From: Flavobacterium sp.
GTDB taxonomy: Bacteria; Bacteroidota; Bacteroidia; Flavobacteriales; Flavobacteriaceae
Assembly (NCBI RefSeq): GCF_004295795.1
Contig: NZ_SEBR01000014.1
Span: 1-64,000 of the forward strand
Length of the DNA stretch: 64,000 nucleotides
Direction of reading: 5' to 3'
Part shown: positions 62,150 through 64,000 of the stretch, one piece after another
Position numbering within the stretch: position 1 is the first letter of the stretch
How the letters are laid out: every line of letters begins with the position of its first letter
Notes under the pieces: generated by a model
Seen by the model: only the letters and a program-made list of their open reading frames with translations
The model's database searches: none
Told to the model about the DNA's origin: nothing
Program-made: the position numbers and the translations under genes

Positions 62150-63970
62150 ATGCCAATAAGTACCCAAATAAAAATTACCATAGCCGGAGAGACACTCACG
62201 CGTTTTTCCAAGCTCGTGATCGACCAAAAAATCCAAACGCACCACCGGTTTTCGCTTTTACAGCCGCTGCCGAAGGAATTCGTCGAGCAAGCGATCGACA
62301 AAGCCCAGAAATACGTCGGGCAGTCGATAAAGATCGACATCGATGCCAACAGCACGGTCACGACTTCGAATCTGGTCTTCAACGGCATCATAACCGAAGC
62401 GCGTCTGATACGAACCGCAGGCGCATCCGGCGGAATTCTCATAAACGGTTACAGCCCGACAATCTTGCTCGAAGGCGCGCCGCACACGCGATCTTACAGC
62501 GCCAAAACGCTTTCGGATATCGTAAATGAAGTCCTAAAAGACTACTCTTCCCAAGAACTGAAACCATCCGTAAACGTTCAAAAAGACAGCACTTTGCCTT
62601 ACACGGTGCAATACGGCGAAAGCGATTTCTCGTTTTTGGCCAGAATCGCCGAGAAAAAAGGGCAGTGGCTTTATTACAACGGATCCGAAATGATCTTCGG
62701 GAAACCAAAACCAAAAAATTTCACGCTCGAATACGGACGCATCCTGCATTCGTTCAACATAGAAATGCATGCCAAATCGCTTGCTTTCGACTATCTCGGA
62801 TACGATCCGTCGAACGGGGACACGCAAAAGGCGAGTTCGCTCGAGGTCGACCATCAGGCAAAAGGCTATTCCAAAACATTGTTCGACGCTTCGAGGAAAA
62901 TGTATCCGAAAGCCTCGACGATGCTTTATTCGCATTCGCTCGACGAAGGAAATTCCAGAACGCATCTCGTAGACCGCGTCACCACGCAAATGGAAGCCCG
63001 CACGGCAGATCTTGTCGTGGCTTCGGGCAATTCTGACGAAACCGGTTTGCGACTTGGCGATATCGTCTCCATAAAAGAACCTGCGTTCTCGCTCACCGGA
63101 AATGTGGCCGAGCGCTTGCAGGAGCAAAACTTCGGAAGTTATATCCTGACCGAGATCGTACACACTTGCGACGAATCGGGCAATTACCACAATACGTTCA
63201 AAGCCGTCCCAGATTCCGCGACAGCTCCGCCTTACTCAAATGTCCACAGTATTCCGGTTGCCGAATCGCAGCCCGCAACGGTGATCGACAACAACGATCC
63301 GGCTGGTTTGGGACGCGTTCAGGTGGCGTTCGCCTGGCAAAAGGAAGGAGGCGGGAACACACCTTGGATTCGCATGCTAAATCCACATTCGGGCGGCGGA
63401 AAAGGCTTCTATTTCATCCCTGAAAAAGGCGAGGAAGTTCTGGTTGCGTTCGAAGGCGGAAATGCCGAAAAACCGTTCGTGCTTGGCTCGATGTACAATG
63501 GATCGGCGTCAAGCGGATATGCCGAGCAGGAAAACACGGTAAAGGCGATCCACACCAGAAGCGGCCACATCATCAAGTTCACCGAAGACGAAAGTATCCT
63601 GATCACCGACAAAAGCGGCAACCAGATCGTGCTCGATACGACGGGAAAAAATATCAACATCACGGCACCGGAAACCGTTACGATCAATGCGAAAAACATC
63701 GTGATGAACGCCCAGGAAAGCATTTCGTCCACGGCCGGCAAGAACATTTCCTCGAGTGCGGCCAAAGACATCGTGCTATCGGCTTCGGGCGACATCAACG
63801 AAGTTTCCGAAAGCCGAACCGAGATCGCCGAGAAAGACTACACGAGAACGTCGGCCACGTCTCTCGAAATGGCCGAGGAAGTGACGCTCAACAGCACCAA
63901 AGAGAACATCCTGATGCAAAGCGCCAAAACGGTGGCTTTCAACAGCGGCGAAAAGTCCAACATTTTTTAA
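62150..63970 (+). CDS. vgrG: T6SS spike protein VgrG (TssI)
   Basis: A 606-aa trimeric spike. The gp27-like part covers ~1-370 (for example SYSAKTLSDIVNEVL, YGESDFSFLARIAEKKGQWLYY). The gp5-like OB domain (about 375-460) has NDPAGLGRVQVAF, WIRMLNPHSGGGKGFYFIPE, and GEEVLVAFEGGNAEKPFVLGS. A beta-helix needle (about 490-606) is built from short strand repeats (ITAPETVTINAKNIVM; ISSTAGKNISSSAAKDIVL). No C-terminal enzymatic extension follows, so this is a structural VgrG that relies on loaded effectors. Confidence 0.94.
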   Translation: MPISTQIKITIAGETLTRFSKLVIDQKIQTHHRFSLLQPLPKEFVEQAIDKAQKYVGQSIKIDIDANSTVTTSNLVFNGIITEARLIRTAGASGGILINGYSPTILLEGAPHTRSYSAKTLSDIVNEVLKDYSSQELKPSVNVQKDSTLPYTVQYGESDFSFLARIAEKKGQWLYYNGSEMIFGKPKPKNFTLEYGRILHSFNIEMHAKSLAFDYLGYDPSNGDTQKASSLEVDHQAKGYSKTLFDASRKMYPKASTMLYSHSLDEGNSRTHLVDRVTTQMEARTADLVVASGNSDETGLRLGDIVSIKEPAFSLTGNVAERLQEQNFGSYILTEIVHTCDESGNYHNTFKAVPDSATAPPYSNVHSIPVAESQPATVIDNNDPAGLGRVQVAFAWQKEGGGNTPWIRMLNPHSGGGKGFYFIPEKGEEVLVAFEGGNAEKPFVLGSMYNGSASSGYAEQENTVKAIHTRSGHIIKFTEDESILITDKSGNQIVLDTTGKNINITAPETVTINAKNIVMNAQESISSTAGKNISSSAAKDIVLSASGDINEVSESRTEIAEKDYTRTSATSLEMAEEVTLNSTKENILMQSAKTVAFNSGEKSNIF

Positions 63971-63981
63971 TATCGGAGAAA

Positions 63982-64000
63982 ATGGCAATCGTAAAAATGG
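63982..64000 (+). CDS. Start of next T6SS gene, cut by window edge
   Basis: ATG at 63982 begins MAIVKM and is preceded by GGAGAAA, a good ribosome-binding site, 11 nt after the vgrG stop. By position it is probably a PAAR/DUF4280-type tip protein or an effector, but only six codons are visible. Confidence 0.4.

Noticed and set aside
48575..64000. Incomplete or decayed T6SS because TssJ, TssL, TssM and TssA are missing
   Set aside because: Subtype (iii) systems of Bacteroidota lack these and use TssN-R; the genes seen are intact.

Overview
The window reads as chromosome of a Bacteroidota member, most likely a Flavobacteriaceae bacterium close to Flavobacterium. The evidence is the Bacteroidota -7 promoter element (TAnnTTTG) in front of many genes, a C-terminal type IX secretion sorting domain, a DUF4369-thioredoxin lipoprotein, the Bacteroidota-only subtype (iii) of type VI secretion, and AT-rich intergenic repeat families typical of this group. 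Base composition is moderate, less AT-rich than many Flavobacterium.

1-16.7 kb is mostly housekeeping: an M14 metallopeptidase, an Lrp/AsnC regulator, PEP carboxylase with a DinB protein, a deoxyinosine-type DNA glycosylase overlapping a SAM methyltransferase, a polyamine-linked operon (arginine decarboxylase, deoxyhypusine-synthase-like protein, acidic protein), 3-dehydroquinate synthase, catalase-peroxidase and a CPA1 Na+/H+ antiporter. 16.9-20.5 kb holds proline dehydrogenase, an unknown gene and exonuclease III. Between the last two lies a ~1 kb array of ~218-bp units that carries copies of the exonuclease gene's own 3' end.

20.8-27.3 kb is a tight same-strand signalling block: a receiver-histidine kinase, a very large CHASE3/HAMP/GAF hybrid kinase with three receivers, a single-domain response regulator, CheR and a receiver-less CheB. 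CheA, CheW and classical chemoreceptors are absent here. 27.3-48 kb is mixed: a DUF2157/GDYXXLXY membrane pair, a class-V aminotransferase-fold enzyme, a sterol desaturase-like protein, a lipid A-type acyltransferase, a rhomboid protease, a SIMPL protein, a decayed RibD/dihydrofolate-reductase-like pseudogene, a DUF6438 lipoprotein, tRNA-Tyr, a TlpA-like lipoprotein, an MBL-rhodanese protein, a vWA/MoxR-type pair, a T9SS-exported endonuclease, a CHASE-PAS kinase and an SDR oxidoreductase. A 25-codon cysteine-rich mini-ORF followed by a terminator sits between the acyltransferase and the desaturase.

48.6-64 kb is a subtype (iii) type VI secretion locus in two divergent arms. The leftward arm is lipoprotein-TssG-TssN-TssK-TssO-TssH-TssE-TssF. 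The rightward arm is PKD membrane protein-TssB-TssC-Hcp1-Hcp2-unknown 139-aa protein-VgrG-next gene cut by the window edge. The lipoprotein has an NlpC/P60-like fold but appears to have lost the catalytic cysteine. The 139-aa protein between Hcp2 and VgrG matches nothing I recognise. These, together with the cysteine-rich attenuator-like leader and the exonuclease-tail repeat array, are the parts most worth a second look.
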